The position numbers and the translations under genes are program-made. A model generated the notes under the pieces. The model was not told where the DNA came from. It made no database searches and saw only the letters and a program-made list of their open reading frames with translations. 46,055 nucleotides of DNA from IMG/VR virus record IMGVR_UViG_3300032240_000148, positions 1-46,055 of that record; one strand, given 5' to 3'. Each line of letters begins with the position of its first letter. Position 1 is the stretch's first letter. Shown here piece by piece: positions 8,816-17,638 of this stretch. This stretch comes from a virus.

Positions 8816-10162
8816 TTAGCCTTTTACTCTAACGTTACCATTAGGATCAATAAACTTAGCACCCTTTTCAAGTTTAGTATAAGCAGGATCATCTGGACCT
8901 GAAACTTTTACAGGAGCTTTAGTATCTTCAACTTTAGCTTGTTGAGGTTTAGCAGGAGCTGCCTTAGGAGCTTCTTTTGGTAGTTCAACTTTACCTTTAG
9001 TTTGTTTAGCCAAGGCTGCAGTATCTTCTTTAATCTTTTGTTGCATTTCTAAGAAAGTAGCATAAGCACTTTGTCTAATTTCTTTAGTAGTGCCATTCTC
9101 AGATAGGTCTTTATATTGTTTAGCAGTATCAATTTCTTCTTTAAGAAGAGCAGTGTTAGCTTTAACATCACCAGACTTTTCTCTAAACGCTTGACGACGA
9201 TCATCTAAATTAGCTTTACGAACTCCTAATTCAATCTTTAGATTGTCCATACGTTCTTTTTCAGCAGCTTTAGTAGCTTCAATTTGAAGTTTAGTACGTT
9301 CTTTACCAGATGTTGTACTTGCATAAATTTGTTTAGCATTAGCAATGTTCTCTCTAGGATCATTACTAAATTTAAGTTGGCCATCGTAACCTATATTATG
9401 AAGTTGTATTTGAGCAATTGCTCTTGCTTTTTGTTCTTCAGCAGGACCACCTTCAGCACGTTTAATGTAACCATCTACAATACCACCAACACCATCTAAA
9501 ACTTTGTCTTGAAGTTCAAGAGACTTAAGATTAGCTTCCACTGCCTTACCTTGTAAGTCAAACATTTCACTTTGTATTTTGTTAGCTTGCTCAGGTAAAC
9601 CTCTTCTACGGTACTCTTCAGCTAAACCACGTTTGTAGTTGATAGCTTGATTCATATCATTAGCAGCAGTATGAGCTTCAAAGTGTTGAGTCATAATAGG
9701 TTTAGTTTCTTGAGGTGCAGTAGGAGCAGAGGAAGGTCTAGGACTTTCTGCTTGTTTAACTACGTCTGTAAGAGGTTTAGGTGCTTCAGCATCCATAGGA
9801 GTGCCTGTAGCCATAGACTTTCTTTCAGTATCAGTAGGAGCTTGTCCTTTAAAACCAAACAATGAGTCAGCGGGACTTGCCATACCTTTCTCATCATAAG
9901 TACCAAATGGAGATGTTTTCTCTATTGTAGTTTTATCTTCAGGAACCTGTGTAGTAGGATATGTTTCACCACTAACATCAGTAGGCTTTGCTTGCTGAGA
10001 AGTTGTTGTATCAGGAGTAGCTCCTACAGGACCTTCTGTGCCATATTGTTTAGCATACTGAGCTTCAATATCCTTAATCTTGTTCTGTTCCATTTTATCT
10101 TTAACTGCAGAGCCAAACTGATAGCCCTTCATTAAATCACCAAAATAATCATAGTAAGCCAT
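8816..10162 (-). CDS. Internal virion protein, coiled-coil rich
   Basis: 448 residues. It begins MAYYDYFGDLMKGYQFGSAV, then has a Pro/Thr/Gln-rich, probably disordered stretch (about 45-155). A long charged helical region (about 160-385) is consistent with coiled coil, and the C-terminus is Lys/Ala/Pro-rich, ending in a short beta-type tail (KFIDPNGNVRVKG). It lies between the giant ejection protein and a DNA-transfer-like protein, the place of T7 gp15 or P22 ejection proteins. No catalytic motif is visible. The internal virion role is from context and composition. Confidence 0.65.
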   Translation of the reverse strand: MAYYDYFGDLMKGYQFGSAVKDKMEQNKIKDIEAQYAKQYGTEGPVGATPDTTTSQQAKPTDVSGETYPTTQVPEDKTTIEKTSPFGTYDEKGMASPADSLFGFKGQAPTDTERKSMATGTPMDAEAPKPLTDVVKQAESPRPSSAPTAPQETKPIMTQHFEAHTAANDMNQAINYKRGLAEEYRRRGLPEQANKIQSEMFDLQGKAVEANLKSLELQDKVLDGVGGIVDGYIKRAEGGPAEEQKARAIAQIQLHNIGYDGQLKFSNDPRENIANAKQIYASTTSGKERTKLQIEATKAAEKERMDNLKIELGVRKANLDDRRQAFREKSGDVKANTALLKEEIDTAKQYKDLSENGTTKEIRQSAYATFLEMQQKIKEDTAALAKQTKGKVELPKEAPKAAPAKPQQAKVEDTKAPVKVSGPDDPAYTKLEKGAKFIDPNGNVRVKG

Positions 10163-10180
10163 AATGTTATCCTAAATATC

Positions 10181-10924
10181 TTATAAAAAGAGTGCATCAA
10201 AAAGGCCAGCACCTGCAGCTGTACCACCACTTGCTGCAGCTCCAGAACCTAACCAGAATGCAGTTGTACCAGGAGCGGCTGCTGTCATTGCACCACTACC
10301 AAATATACTAGAGACACCAGGGAACCCAGCACCAGCATAAGCACCAAGAGCTTGAGCACCAAAGCTAGATTGTTGTTGAGGAGGAGTTACAATACCACCT
10401 TGACCTGCACCAGAAGGTGCCATAAGGTTTTGAATAAGTTGTTGGTATTGAGTTTGAGCATATTGGTTACCATAGTTTTGTAATGCTATAGATTGATTAC
10501 CACTATTACCAAAACCTGATGCTGCAAAACTTCTTTCTACAGCTTCTTGTCCTTGAGTCATACCAAATTGATACCCAGGAGTTTGTTTAATATAATCACC
10601 AATAGACATACCAGGAGTACCAGGAACATAAGCACCTTGATTACCAGCACCCCTACTATTAGGAACCCATACTCTATTTGGTAGACCAAAACCATTATTT
10701 TTAGTTTCCCAATGACCACCACTAGAATCACCACTAGTAGTAGTAGTAGTTGTGCCTCCACCAATGGTACCACCACCTAAAAGTAGTTCTGATAGTAAAG
10801 CAGCGTAAGGAGCACGATCACCTTTACCAAAGAAGTCAGTAGCTGTAGTTTGAGAACCACCTCCACCACCTTTACCATTATATCCTGGGTGTTTTAATAC
10901 ACCTATACCAAATCTGTTAAACAT
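10181..10924 (-). CDS. DNA-transfer/ejection protein-like, Gly-rich
   Basis: 247 residues. The key segment, about residues 110-165, reads TPGYQFGMTQGQEAVERSFA then SGNQSIALQNYGNQYA. This matches the conserved helix pair of the widespread phage DNA-transfer (P22 ejection-like) proteins: GYQF, then A/GLxSG, then a YGQ-A helix. Flanks are very rich in Gly, Ser and Thr, and the C-terminus (about 200-247) is a hydrophobic Ala/Gly stretch that could insert in a membrane. Its neighbours are other ejection proteins. Confidence 0.72.
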   Translation of the reverse strand: MFNRFGIGVLKHPGYNGKGGGGGSQTTATDFFGKGDRAPYAALLSELLLGGGTIGGGTTTTTTSGDSSGGHWETKNNGFGLPNRVWVPNSRGAGNQGAYVPGTPGMSIGDYIKQTPGYQFGMTQGQEAVERSFAASGFGNSGNQSIALQNYGNQYAQTQYQQLIQNLMAPSGAGQGGIVTPPQQQSSFGAQALGAYAGAGFPGVSSIFGSGAMTAAAPGTTAFWLGSGAAASGGTAAGAGLFDALFL

Positions 10925-10926
10925 TA

Positions 10927-11343
10927 TTAATTCTCCACGGGTAATTCATAAAAAGTAAATTGTTCTTTATATCCATCATTCTGAAACACTTTAGCCCATC
11001 CTCTACGACCATAAGACTCTATAATAGTACATTTATGTTCTTTACTAAAGTCTCTTAACTCTTTTAACATTGCATCTTTCCATCTAGGTAATTTTTTACC
11101 TGCTGTAAAGTGCATTACTAAAGCTGTTAATTGAGGGTAGCTATATATCTCAGTTACTACAAATCCATATACTTCTTGACCATCAAAAGCAACCCATAGT
11201 TGCTGTGGTTTAACTAGTAAACCTCGTTTGATGTCTTCTGCTTTAAACCTACCAAAAGTATACTCTGCAGCACTTTCTAAGTAGGGTTGTATTTTATTAA
11301 ATACGTCTGAATATAGTTCTTTAGGAACTAAAGTTACAATCAC
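10927..11343 (-). CDS. GNAT-like acyltransferase-fold protein in the virion module
   Basis: 138 residues with the pattern of a small GNAT fold. A helical N-terminal region is followed by beta strands (QLWVAFDGQEVYGFVVTEIY) and a strand with a basic turn (HFTAGKKLPRWKDAML). The C-terminus, GRRGWAKVFQNDGYKEQFTF, resembles the last GNAT motif. Comparable proteins occur in the same slot of other podoviruses, where T7 has gp13, from memory. An acetyl-CoA-binding loop (Q/RxxGxG/A) is not clear, so it may be structural and not an active transferase. It overlaps the upstream gene by four bases. Confidence 0.65.
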   Translation of the reverse strand: MIVTLVPKELYSDVFNKIQPYLESAAEYTFGRFKAEDIKRGLLVKPQQLWVAFDGQEVYGFVVTEIYSYPQLTALVMHFTAGKKLPRWKDAMLKELRDFSKEHKCTIIESYGRRGWAKVFQNDGYKEQFTFYELPVEN

Positions 11344-13424
11344 TCTTGAGGTCCTATATCTATACCACTAAGATCAAACTCTACTCGTTGAAGTCTTAAA
11401 GGATTATTTCCTGTGTATAGATATTCATAAGCTCTACGTCTAAATCTACCAAGATTATATAAACATGGTTTTTGTAAGCTTAAATCAATATTACGATAAG
11501 CAGACCAAGTGTTATAATCATCTTCAGTGTGTCTTACTTGCATAACATCATTAATGTTATCACCAAAGAGAGTTAAGCAACTTCCTGTTTTATTATCATA
11601 AGTTCCAAAGTCTTGTCTATTAGTTACAATACGCATTCTAACAGGACCGAAAGGGTCATGGTAGTTAGTAGGGTCTAGTGTAAAAATTAAACCATTAACA
11701 GCATCTAATACATAGTATGGACCACTGTTGAAAGGGTGTTGTTGTACAAAAGAACATTCAAAGTAGTTCTCACTACCACCTATGTAGTCTTTACTTGTAG
11801 TCCAAATATGCCAATCTTTTTCATCAACATCATAAACAAGAGTTACATTTTGGTCTGTTAGTACTAAACCATAAAAAGTATGCCCAGCTATTTTATAAAC
11901 CCAAGAGTTTACACCTACTAATGAACTTGCATTTAAGAAGTTCTCAATAGCTTTAGTAGATACTTTATAAGGGTTTAATCCATTAAGCATCATAATAGAT
12001 CTAGACCCCTCTACTACATTAGACATCCATATTAAAGATTGTTCTACGTTTTGAACAGAATCACCTGATGCACAACCTACTTCCATATGGGCAGATTGGT
12101 TTATGGCTAATACAGATCCTGTAGCATTACCAGCATCATAGAAAAAGTCAGTAGTCCATTCTTTAAATGCTACAATGTAATTAAGGTGTCTAGCAATTGC
12201 TTTACCTTTGTCAGCTTCTGATTTAGCTGATGTATAATTTAAAGCACCCCATGAATTAGGGGCTTCATTATCAGATTGCCAAATAGTACCTTGTTGATCC
12301 ATAACAAATACATAACCATCTAAATAAACAATACCAGGTACTGGGTTAGATGGAAAACTATTTAAATTAGCACTAGCTGTTGCAGGTGTAGTTACTGAAG
12401 CTGTAATAGTTGTACTAACTACTGTTTGTGAAGCACTAACTGTATAAGTACCTACATCACCTTGAGTATAAAAATTATAAGTACCAGCTGCTTGAGCTGT
12501 TAAAGAGTTACTTAATGTTATAGTATTGGTTGTTGTATTAATACTAGTGATAGTAGTTGCCGACGGTACACCAGTACCAGATACAAGTTGATTTACTACT
12601 AAATTTGTTGTTGAAGCAACAATCATTGTATTAGCATATTTAGCACCACCACTAACATAAGTAGTGGTTGCAGCTGCAGTACCAGTTGCTGTTAATTGGT
12701 TAACAATATAAGTTCCTGATGTAACACCTGTACCTGATATTGTCATACCAGTATTTAAAGGACCTGTTGTAACTGCTGTAACTGTTAATGTAGTTGTAGC
12801 AATACTACCTGTCACTGATGCACTAGTATTACTAAAATTAACTGTTAAGGTACCAGTATAACTATTACCAGGGCTAGTTAATGTTAAATTAACAATAGAT
12901 CCATTATATGTAGTATATGTACCTCCTGCTGCAGATCCTGTTCCTGAATCAGTTATAGTAAAGGTACCACCATCCGCAGGGTAACCTGAACCACCATTAG
13001 TTAATACTACTAAGTTAACTTGAGAAGGTATAGTATAAAAATAACCAGTAGCATCTAAATAGTAACCTTTAGTTTGGTCATGGAACACCATGTAAGGGTG
13101 TGGACTACTTGTAGCTAAAGTATTAACAAAACTAATATTCTTTGTAGTACTTAAACCTGAAAATATAGCTGTAGAAGTATTATTTGATATTTTATATAAG
13201 GTACCACCTGATACTGCATATAAATTATTATTATAACTCCATAAACCTTGTCCAGGTGCAGATAACGCAGGTGTTACTGTATAAGTAGCCTTACCAGGTC
13301 TTTTAACTGCGTATACTCTTTGACCAACTGTTTCTTTATAACAGTTAACCATCTTAGAATCTTTAGATGTATCGTTAGTTCTAAAACCAAGGTCTGTAGT
13401 TAACGGTAGGTTTGCCTTAGGCAT
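11340..13424 (-). CDS. Tail stabilization protein, P22 gp10-like, with beta-rich insertion
   Basis: 694 residues. The start (LPLTTDLGFRTNDTSKDSKM, then a CY and a PGKATY) and the later GTIWQSDNEAPNSWG, IVAFKEWTTDFFYDAGN and WMSNVVEGSRSIMMLNG are typical of the P22 gp10 packaged-DNA stabilization family, a propeller-like tail hub protein. Between about residues 140 and 345 sits a Thr/Ser/Gly/Val-rich insertion of repeated beta-type units (SGTGV-S-TI) that the core family does not need. It probably forms Ig-like or beta-prism surface domains. The downstream partner is the gp4-like adaptor at 13424-14179, overlapping by one base. Confidence 0.8.
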   Translation of the reverse strand: MPKANLPLTTDLGFRTNDTSKDSKMVNCYKETVGQRVYAVKRPGKATYTVTPALSAPGQGLWSYNNNLYAVSGGTLYKISNNTSTAIFSGLSTTKNISFVNTLATSSPHPYMVFHDQTKGYYLDATGYFYTIPSQVNLVVLTNGGSGYPADGGTFTITDSGTGSAAGGTYTTYNGSIVNLTLTSPGNSYTGTLTVNFSNTSASVTGSIATTTLTVTAVTTGPLNTGMTISGTGVTSGTYIVNQLTATGTAAATTTYVSGGAKYANTMIVASTTNLVVNQLVSGTGVPSATTITSINTTTNTITLSNSLTAQAAGTYNFYTQGDVGTYTVSASQTVVSTTITASVTTPATASANLNSFPSNPVPGIVYLDGYVFVMDQQGTIWQSDNEAPNSWGALNYTSAKSEADKGKAIARHLNYIVAFKEWTTDFFYDAGNATGSVLAINQSAHMEVGCASGDSVQNVEQSLIWMSNVVEGSRSIMMLNGLNPYKVSTKAIENFLNASSLVGVNSWVYKIAGHTFYGLVLTDQNVTLVYDVDEKDWHIWTTSKDYIGGSENYFECSFVQQHPFNSGPYYVLDAVNGLIFTLDPTNYHDPFGPVRMRIVTNRQDFGTYDNKTGSCLTLFGDNINDVMQVRHTEDDYNTWSAYRNIDLSLQKPCLYNLGRFRRRAYEYLYTGNNPLRLQRVEFDLSGIDIGPQE

Positions 13425-14179
13425 TAGCTAAACTTCCTATTAAATCCTGTTCTAACATCTGGTTGGAAGAATGTAGAAGAGTATTCAATGTCCCAATCTT
13501 CTACTTCTTTTTGTAACATCATAGCTTTAGTATCATAATAAGCTTTATCTTGTAATGTTTTATCATAATCAGAAGATAGCTCTGCCATTAAAGCCCATTT
13601 AAGAGCTAAGAACCATTCTGATGGGAAATCAAAGTTATCGTTAGGATTATTAACAATATAAATAGGTCTTTGTACTGTTAAGTGTAGTTGATAATTAGTA
13701 GCTGTATTTGTATCAGGTGTTAAGAATACTTTTAAAGTACCATAAGTTGCAAATGGTTGGTAGTATACACTGTTTGTAGTTCCTGTAGAGAACTTACTAC
13801 CCAACAAATTATACTCTTGTTGAGAGATAATAGTCATAGGAATATCAACATCAGGATTTACACTTGTATTTCTTAAAAAGCTTTGTATAAGTCTTAAAGG
13901 TCTATCTGTGTTTAAATCTAATGGTGTGACAGTACCAGTAGGTCCTATGTTATAGGATGTTTGTCCTGACACTAATGGTAATGTAAGTTCTGTAATAGTC
14001 CAGAGTTTAATACCACTAGACTGCCATTTTTTCATAATAAGATTAAGAGCAAATCCAGCATTCTCTAATGCTGTTGCAGAAGGTTGTGCACCCTCTTCAA
14101 GTACTGATAGACCTCTTAAGGCTGCCTCAATGACTTGATTACGTGTAACTACAAAGTTTGATATACCTGTAACTGCCAT
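13424..14179 (-). CDS. P22 gp4-like tail accessory/head-completion protein
   Basis: 251 residues. The N-terminal helices (VTRNQVIEAALRGLSVLEEG, then ALNLIMKKWQSSGIKLWT) match the gp4 tail-accessory factor family, which binds under the portal after packaging and starts the tail. The beta-type middle (LPLVSGQTSYNIGP) and a basic C-terminus are also typical. The gp4-gp10 pair side by side is strong context for a short-tailed phage. Confidence 0.8.
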   Translation of the reverse strand: MAVTGISNFVVTRNQVIEAALRGLSVLEEGAQPSATALENAGFALNLIMKKWQSSGIKLWTITELTLPLVSGQTSYNIGPTGTVTPLDLNTDRPLRLIQSFLRNTSVNPDVDIPMTIISQQEYNLLGSKFSTGTTNSVYYQPFATYGTLKVFLTPDTNTATNYQLHLTVQRPIYIVNNPNDNFDFPSEWFLALKWALMAELSSDYDKTLQDKAYYDTKAMMLQKEVEDWDIEYSSTFFQPDVRTGFNRKFS

Positions 14180-14181
14180 GA

Positions 14182-14376
14182 TTAGTCCTGTGATGTAGTT
14201 GTTGGTCTTTTAGTTTTAGAAAAGAATCTATCGTATATACGAACAAAAGTCCAGAATATAGTAAGTAATGCTGCTATAGGTGGTAGTAAAGTAGTTATAG
14301 TTCCTAGAGCTGTTACAGCTGCTACAGTATCTACTACATGTTTTACTGGTTCGGTTAGTTGTGAATGATCTACCAT
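14182..14376 (-). CDS. Small membrane protein, possible holin or lysis accessory
   Basis: 64 residues if started at the ATG one base beyond the upstream stop (MVDHSQLTEP); an in-frame ATG at 14403 would add nine residues and overlap the SprT-like gene. One hydrophobic helix, possibly two (about 17-45, with a PP turn), is followed by a basic RFFSKTKRP tail, so the C-terminus probably faces the cytoplasm. It lies next to the 3TM holin, which suggests a second holin, antiholin or membrane anchor. Confidence 0.62.
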   Translation of the reverse strand: MVDHSQLTEPVKHVVDTVAAVTALGTITTLLPPIAALLTIFWTFVRIYDRFFSKTKRPTTTSQD

Positions 14377-14377
14377 G

Positions 14378-14716
14378 TTAAAGTTCTTTCGGGTCCCAGC
14401 CATACAAAGTGGCTATCTTGTTAGTAAAATTAAAGAAGTTTTTGTTGTGTAACTCATATCTCTTGCCTTGCAGATATAAGATCATATGAACCATCTCATG
14501 AACTAACGTTCGTTGGATTGTATCTAAATGACCACACCTTGCAGTGCTTATTGTTATTGCATGAGGTTCTGGTTGATATTGTCCATACATATCAGGATCA
14601 TTGACAATTAACCATTCTATCTGGGACGCATGTGGCAGTGTATATTTATCGAAGGGAGGTAAGTTACAAAACATCTTGTACATTGCCTTCAATGTATTCA
14701 CTGTCACTAGGGTCAT
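14378..14716 (-). CDS. SprT-like zinc metallopeptidase-fold protein
   Basis: 112 residues with HEMVH (about 87-91 region), preceded by a helix (DTIQRTLVHEMVHMILYLQG) and followed by HNKNFFNFTNKI. The third ligand would be this later His, as in SprT. Host SprT-like domains cut DNA-bound or ribosome-linked proteins. Phage versions near lysis or tail genes have no settled role. It overlaps the holin gene by four bases, so it belongs to the late transcript. Confidence 0.75.
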   Translation of the reverse strand: MTLVTVNTLKAMYKMFCNLPPFDKYTLPHASQIEWLIVNDPDMYGQYQPEPHAITISTARCGHLDTIQRTLVHEMVHMILYLQGKRYELHNKNFFNFTNKIATLYGWDPKEL

Positions 14717-15102
14717 TTTTTAATACTCAAATACATTCTCTCACCGATGACAAAAGACATACATGCACCGGACATATCTAAAAAGGTTGCTATTACTGAT
14801 GCTCCTACTATTGTAGGGTAGAATACGATAATACCAGTAAACAACAATATAGCACTAATAATAATATATCTAAAGGAAGCTCTTAAATCTACAATCCATT
14901 GTGCTGGTTGACCTGTTACAGTGCCATCTAACGCAGACATAGCTTGAAGCTTGGCTGCTTCTGCTTCCATTAGTTTAACTCGTTCTTCTACGTTCTGAGG
15001 TTGCCCACCGGCACCTCCAGTAATACGAGCAAACACACCACGTGCTCCATCTGTAAAGACAGGGACTAGTGCTGGTAATATAAGTGAGAGTATGCTACCC
15101 AT
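14713..15102 (-). CDS. Holin, 3TM (gene-transfer-release type) family
   Basis: 129 residues. A hydrophobic N-terminal segment with basic flank (SLILPALVPVF, ARITGG) leads to a charged helix (VEERVKLMEAEAAKLQAM). Then comes WIVDLRASFRYIIISAILLF and two further hydrophobic helices, and the end is RMYLSIKK. This arrangement fits the 3TM holin family found in gene transfer agents and many marine phages. It would make membrane lesions so that lysin reaches the wall. A one-base overlap joins it to the gene before. Confidence 0.78.
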   Translation of the reverse strand: MGSILSLILPALVPVFTDGARGVFARITGGAGGQPQNVEERVKLMEAEAAKLQAMSALDGTVTGQPAQWIVDLRASFRYIIISAILLFTGIIVFYPTIVGASVIATFLDMSGACMSFVIGERMYLSIKK

Positions 15103-15290
15103 TAGTCTTCTGAATGAATAACAGCTTCTGTTTCACCAGTAATTGCTGTTTCCCAAGCAATATCATTTTTAAGAATATTAGCTGGGAAAGGTTTTGTAAT
15201 TGGATCTTGAATTACTTGAGTTTCTACTGTAGCTTCTGCTGTAGTTGCTTTAGGTGATAAAGCGTCTACAATATCTTTTAAGATTGCCAT
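15102..15290 (-). CDS. Small hypothetical acidic protein (62 aa)
   Basis: 62 residues starting MAILKDIVDALSPKATTAEA and ending in an acidic GETEAVIHSED. There is no membrane helix and no known family. It is stop/start coupled on both sides (shared bases with the 50-residue gene upstream and the holin downstream), so it is part of the lysis transcript. It could be a holin regulator, but nothing in the sequence proves that. Confidence 0.6.
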   Translation of the reverse strand: MAILKDIVDALSPKATTAEATVETQVIQDPITKPFPANILKNDIAWETAITGETEAVIHSED

Positions 15291-15442
15291 TATGCTGATT
15301 CCTTAGTTAGTAATATATCTAATGCTGTTAGTACAATAATAGTTTCTTCTGTTAATACTTTGATGCCTCTTAAAACTACTTTAAAGGCCCATAGAGCCAC
15401 TTTCTTTAAAAGGTCAAGGGTTTGTATTAATTTAGCTTTCAT
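15290..15442 (-). CDS. Small amphipathic/hydrophobic protein (50 aa)
   Basis: A 50-residue frame with a clear ribosome binding site (AAGGAG, seven bases before the ATG). It starts MKAKLIQTLDLLKKVALWAF and continues with KVVLRGIKVL and TIIVLTALDILL. It is a run of short helices, cationic and hydrophobic, without a full-length membrane segment that stands alone. The stop overlaps the next ATG. It leads the lysis group, so a membrane-active accessory role is plausible. Confidence 0.65.
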   Translation of the reverse strand: MKAKLIQTLDLLKKVALWAFKVVLRGIKVLTEETIIVLTALDILLTKESA

Positions 15443-15456
15443 TTAGTTCTCCTTAG

Positions 15457-15681
15457 TTAAACTACTTGTCCTGTTGCATTATCAATAGTAACAGGTTGTG
15501 GAATAGGTTTAATAGTGTCATCACTTGGATCATACCAAAATGAATCTGCTATTACATCATCTGCACATGGTGTCCAGAATAATGGAGCACCTATTTCAAA
15601 TGTAGAGCCATCAGGCTCAATTTGAGCCACACGATAACCTGTTTCTCTAGGCTCGGTAGGGCTTATTAAAGCTTGTTTCAT
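15457..15681 (-). CDS. Small conserved-type phage protein (74 aa), tail-fibre region
   Basis: 74 residues: MKQALISPTEPRETGYRVAQ, then an aromatic APLFWTPCADDVIADSFWYD, and a short C-terminal DNATGQVV. Proteins of this size and pattern (a fibre-associated I-P-D-GQ-V) follow fibre genes in many podoviruses, from memory. No enzymatic motif is seen. A chaperone or minor tip component of the preceding fibre is a guess from position. Confidence 0.6.
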   Translation of the reverse strand: MKQALISPTEPRETGYRVAQIEPDGSTFEIGAPLFWTPCADDVIADSFWYDPSDDTIKPIPQPVTIDNATGQVV

Positions 15682-15695
15682 TAATTTATCCTTTC

Positions 15696-16955
15696 TTAAT
15701 ATTCTACGATGACTACACCGACAGCTCCAGCACCTGATGATGTTCCATTTGGACCACCAGAACCTCCACCTCCATAGTTTTGACCAGCTACACCAGTACC
15801 ACCACTACTACTAACACCATTACCACCACCTCCTAGATAAGATGATCCACCAGAACCTGTTATAGCTGCAGGTGCTACGGTTGTAGCTTTACTTAAACCA
15901 ACTCCCCCGCCAAATTGTAAAGTCCCTGCACTTCCAAGACCTCCTAATACTGCTGTACTACCAGCGGTACCACCAGATCCACCACTACCACTTGAACCAC
16001 CTGTGGCAGAAGCTAATGTGCTAAAGGAAGATGTTCCTCCAGTATTACCAATTGAATTACCAGATACTGTTGCTCCACCTGATCCAACTGTTACTGCATA
16101 AGGTGTTGAAACTGTAACTGGACCTACATATATAGCTCCGCCACCACCACCACCTCCTCCTCCGCCATTTGGTGATGCACCACCACTACCACCACCACCC
16201 ACCACAGTTACTTTAATCTTAGTAGTACTTGAAGGAGTAGTAAATGTTCCAGGTGAAGTGAACACTTGCATGTTAGTGAAACCACTAGATGCTGCTGTTT
16301 GGAATGAAGGGAGTACACCAGGACCATTAGATGTTAATATTTGACCTGAAGTACCAGTACCAATATTTTGTAAAGCACCAGTGGTAGTTGTACCACCAGC
16401 TAATACACCATAAGCTGTAGTTGATGTAAGCCCTGTACCACCATTAGCTACTCCAACAGTACCTGTTACGTTAGTAGCATTAGTTGCATTAGTAACAGCT
16501 GTAGAACCAATAACTGATACTACTTGAGCTGCTGTTGCAGCAGTTAATGCACTAGAAGCATTACCATACAATAAACCAGTGAGTGGTGTAATAATAGGAG
16601 CAGCACTAAATGTTTGAGCAGAAGCCCATGTATTAGTAGAATCAAGTTGACCAAAGTTATTTAAATCAGCTGCTGTAAGACGTAACTGAACATAGTCACC
16701 AGTAACAAATGATAATGCTGTTGTACCATCTTGTGCTCTTACAATAGTAAATGTATCTGTAGATCTAGCAGTTACTTTAACAATTTCTACAGCATTTGTA
16801 GATACTTGTTGTAGTGTACAATAGAAGTATGCTGAACCTGTAAGGGTTGGGAATAAAGCACCACTACCTGTTGATACAGTGAGTGATGTTACAGAAGTAT
16901 TTATACCACTAGCTAGTGTGGTTCCTGCATTATTGGTAAACTGATTAAGTGCCAT
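15696..16955 (-). CDS. Tail fibre/adhesin with polyglycine C-terminal domain
   Basis: 419 residues. The N-terminal part (1-110) is beta-rich and Thr/Ser-rich, ending YVQLRLTAADLNNFGQLDS, a common fibre base module. After a middle repeat region comes the sequence QVFTSPGTFTTPSSTTKIKV and then a glycine-rich domain (about 250-419) with runs of up to ten Gly and repeated GGSG motifs. This type is known to fold as packed polyglycine-II helices in phage adhesin tips such as S16 gp38, and to bind receptors through its loops. It is likely the receptor-binding protein. Confidence 0.75.
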   Translation of the reverse strand: MALNQFTNNAGTTLASGINTSVTSLTVSTGSGALFPTLTGSAYFYCTLQQVSTNAVEIVKVTARSTDTFTIVRAQDGTTALSFVTGDYVQLRLTAADLNNFGQLDSTNTWASAQTFSAAPIITPLTGLLYGNASSALTAATAAQVVSVIGSTAVTNATNATNVTGTVGVANGGTGLTSTTAYGVLAGGTTTTGALQNIGTGTSGQILTSNGPGVLPSFQTAASSGFTNMQVFTSPGTFTTPSSTTKIKVTVVGGGGSGGASPNGGGGGGGGGGAIYVGPVTVSTPYAVTVGSGGATVSGNSIGNTGGTSSFSTLASATGGSSGSGGSGGTAGSTAVLGGLGSAGTLQFGGGVGLSKATTVAPAAITGSGGSSYLGGGGNGVSSSGGTGVAGQNYGGGGSGGPNGTSSGAGAVGVVIVEY

Positions 16956-16958
16956 AAA

Positions 16959-17324
16959 TTATCCTATAGTTACTGTGTTAATTTGGAAGTTGTTAATTAC
17001 TTTAGGGTGTGTTACATCTCGTCTAATTACACCTGTTGTTAATGATGCTTTTACCTGTGATAGGTAGTTTGTTGGTCCAAACGCTATCAATGAATTATAT
17101 GTTATTGGTAAGAAGTTATCACTAGGCTCTGGACGTGTCCAAGGAGCTATTTGAGTATCTGCTACACCTCTAACAAAGTCTTGTGGTTGTCTTATTTCCC
17201 AATCTTGATGACAACACATTAAGCCATCCCAACGTTGTTTTAGTTGAGAAGCTTTATACTCTCTACCACAAATGTCACATAAGGCTTTCCATTCACCTTT
17301 ATCGTATCTAGGAACGTAAGCCAT
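16959..17324 (-). CDS. Hypothetical virion-region protein with zinc-binding cysteines
   Basis: 121 residues. The N-terminal half has CDICGREYKASQLKQRWDGL followed by MCCHQDW, a CxxC plus CC arrangement that would hold one zinc ion. Next is a conserved-looking IRQPQDFVRG and then PWTRPEPSDNF. The C-terminus is beta-type. This pattern recurs in tail-region proteins of many phages, but function is not known. Its place between two fibre-like genes suggests a virion component. Confidence 0.68.
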   Translation of the reverse strand: MAYVPRYDKGEWKALCDICGREYKASQLKQRWDGLMCCHQDWEIRQPQDFVRGVADTQIAPWTRPEPSDNFLPITYNSLIAFGPTNYLSQVKASLTTGVIRRDVTHPKVINNFQINTVTIG

Positions 17325-17326
17325 AA

Positions 17327-17638
17327 TTAGACGTTAATTGGTGCTAATACTGGTAAATCACCTACTACAGTATAAATGTTACTAAGTGATGTAGTTGCAG
17401 TCATTTGAATACTATAGGTAACTCCATCTATACCACCAGATATTCTTTGAGATACTTTAAAACCACTAATAGAAGGGCTACCTACTAAGATAGCACTAGG
17501 GTTACTATCTGTTCCTTCTTTAACTACTGCTGTGCATGTAACTGAACTAATAGTCTCACTTGATCCCATTACTGGTGTATAATCAAATGTAAACTGTTCG
17601 CTGTCGTTGGTTATTTTGTATGAGAATGAATTACTCAT
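17327..17638 (-). CDS. Small fibre-like protein, beta sandwich
   Basis: 103 residues with regular strands and polar turns (FTFDYTPVMGSSETISSVTC and later KVSQRISGGIDGVTYSIQMT), ending in a hydrophobic PVLAPINV. It resembles the small beta-sandwich fibre-associated proteins of siphoviruses and podoviruses that have a T-Y-x-I-x-(A/V)-T motif. It overlaps the repeat protein by four bases at the upstream end. Confidence 0.65.
   Translation of the reverse strand: MSNSFSYKITNDSEQFTFDYTPVMGSSETISSVTCTAVVKEGTDSNPSAILVGSPSISGFKVSQRISGGIDGVTYSIQMTATTSLSNIYTVVGDLPVLAPINV

Noticed and set aside
15780-16230. Short repeated sequences that look like a repeat array
   Set aside because: They are Gly codons of the adhesin tip, with no regular spacers, so not a CRISPR array.
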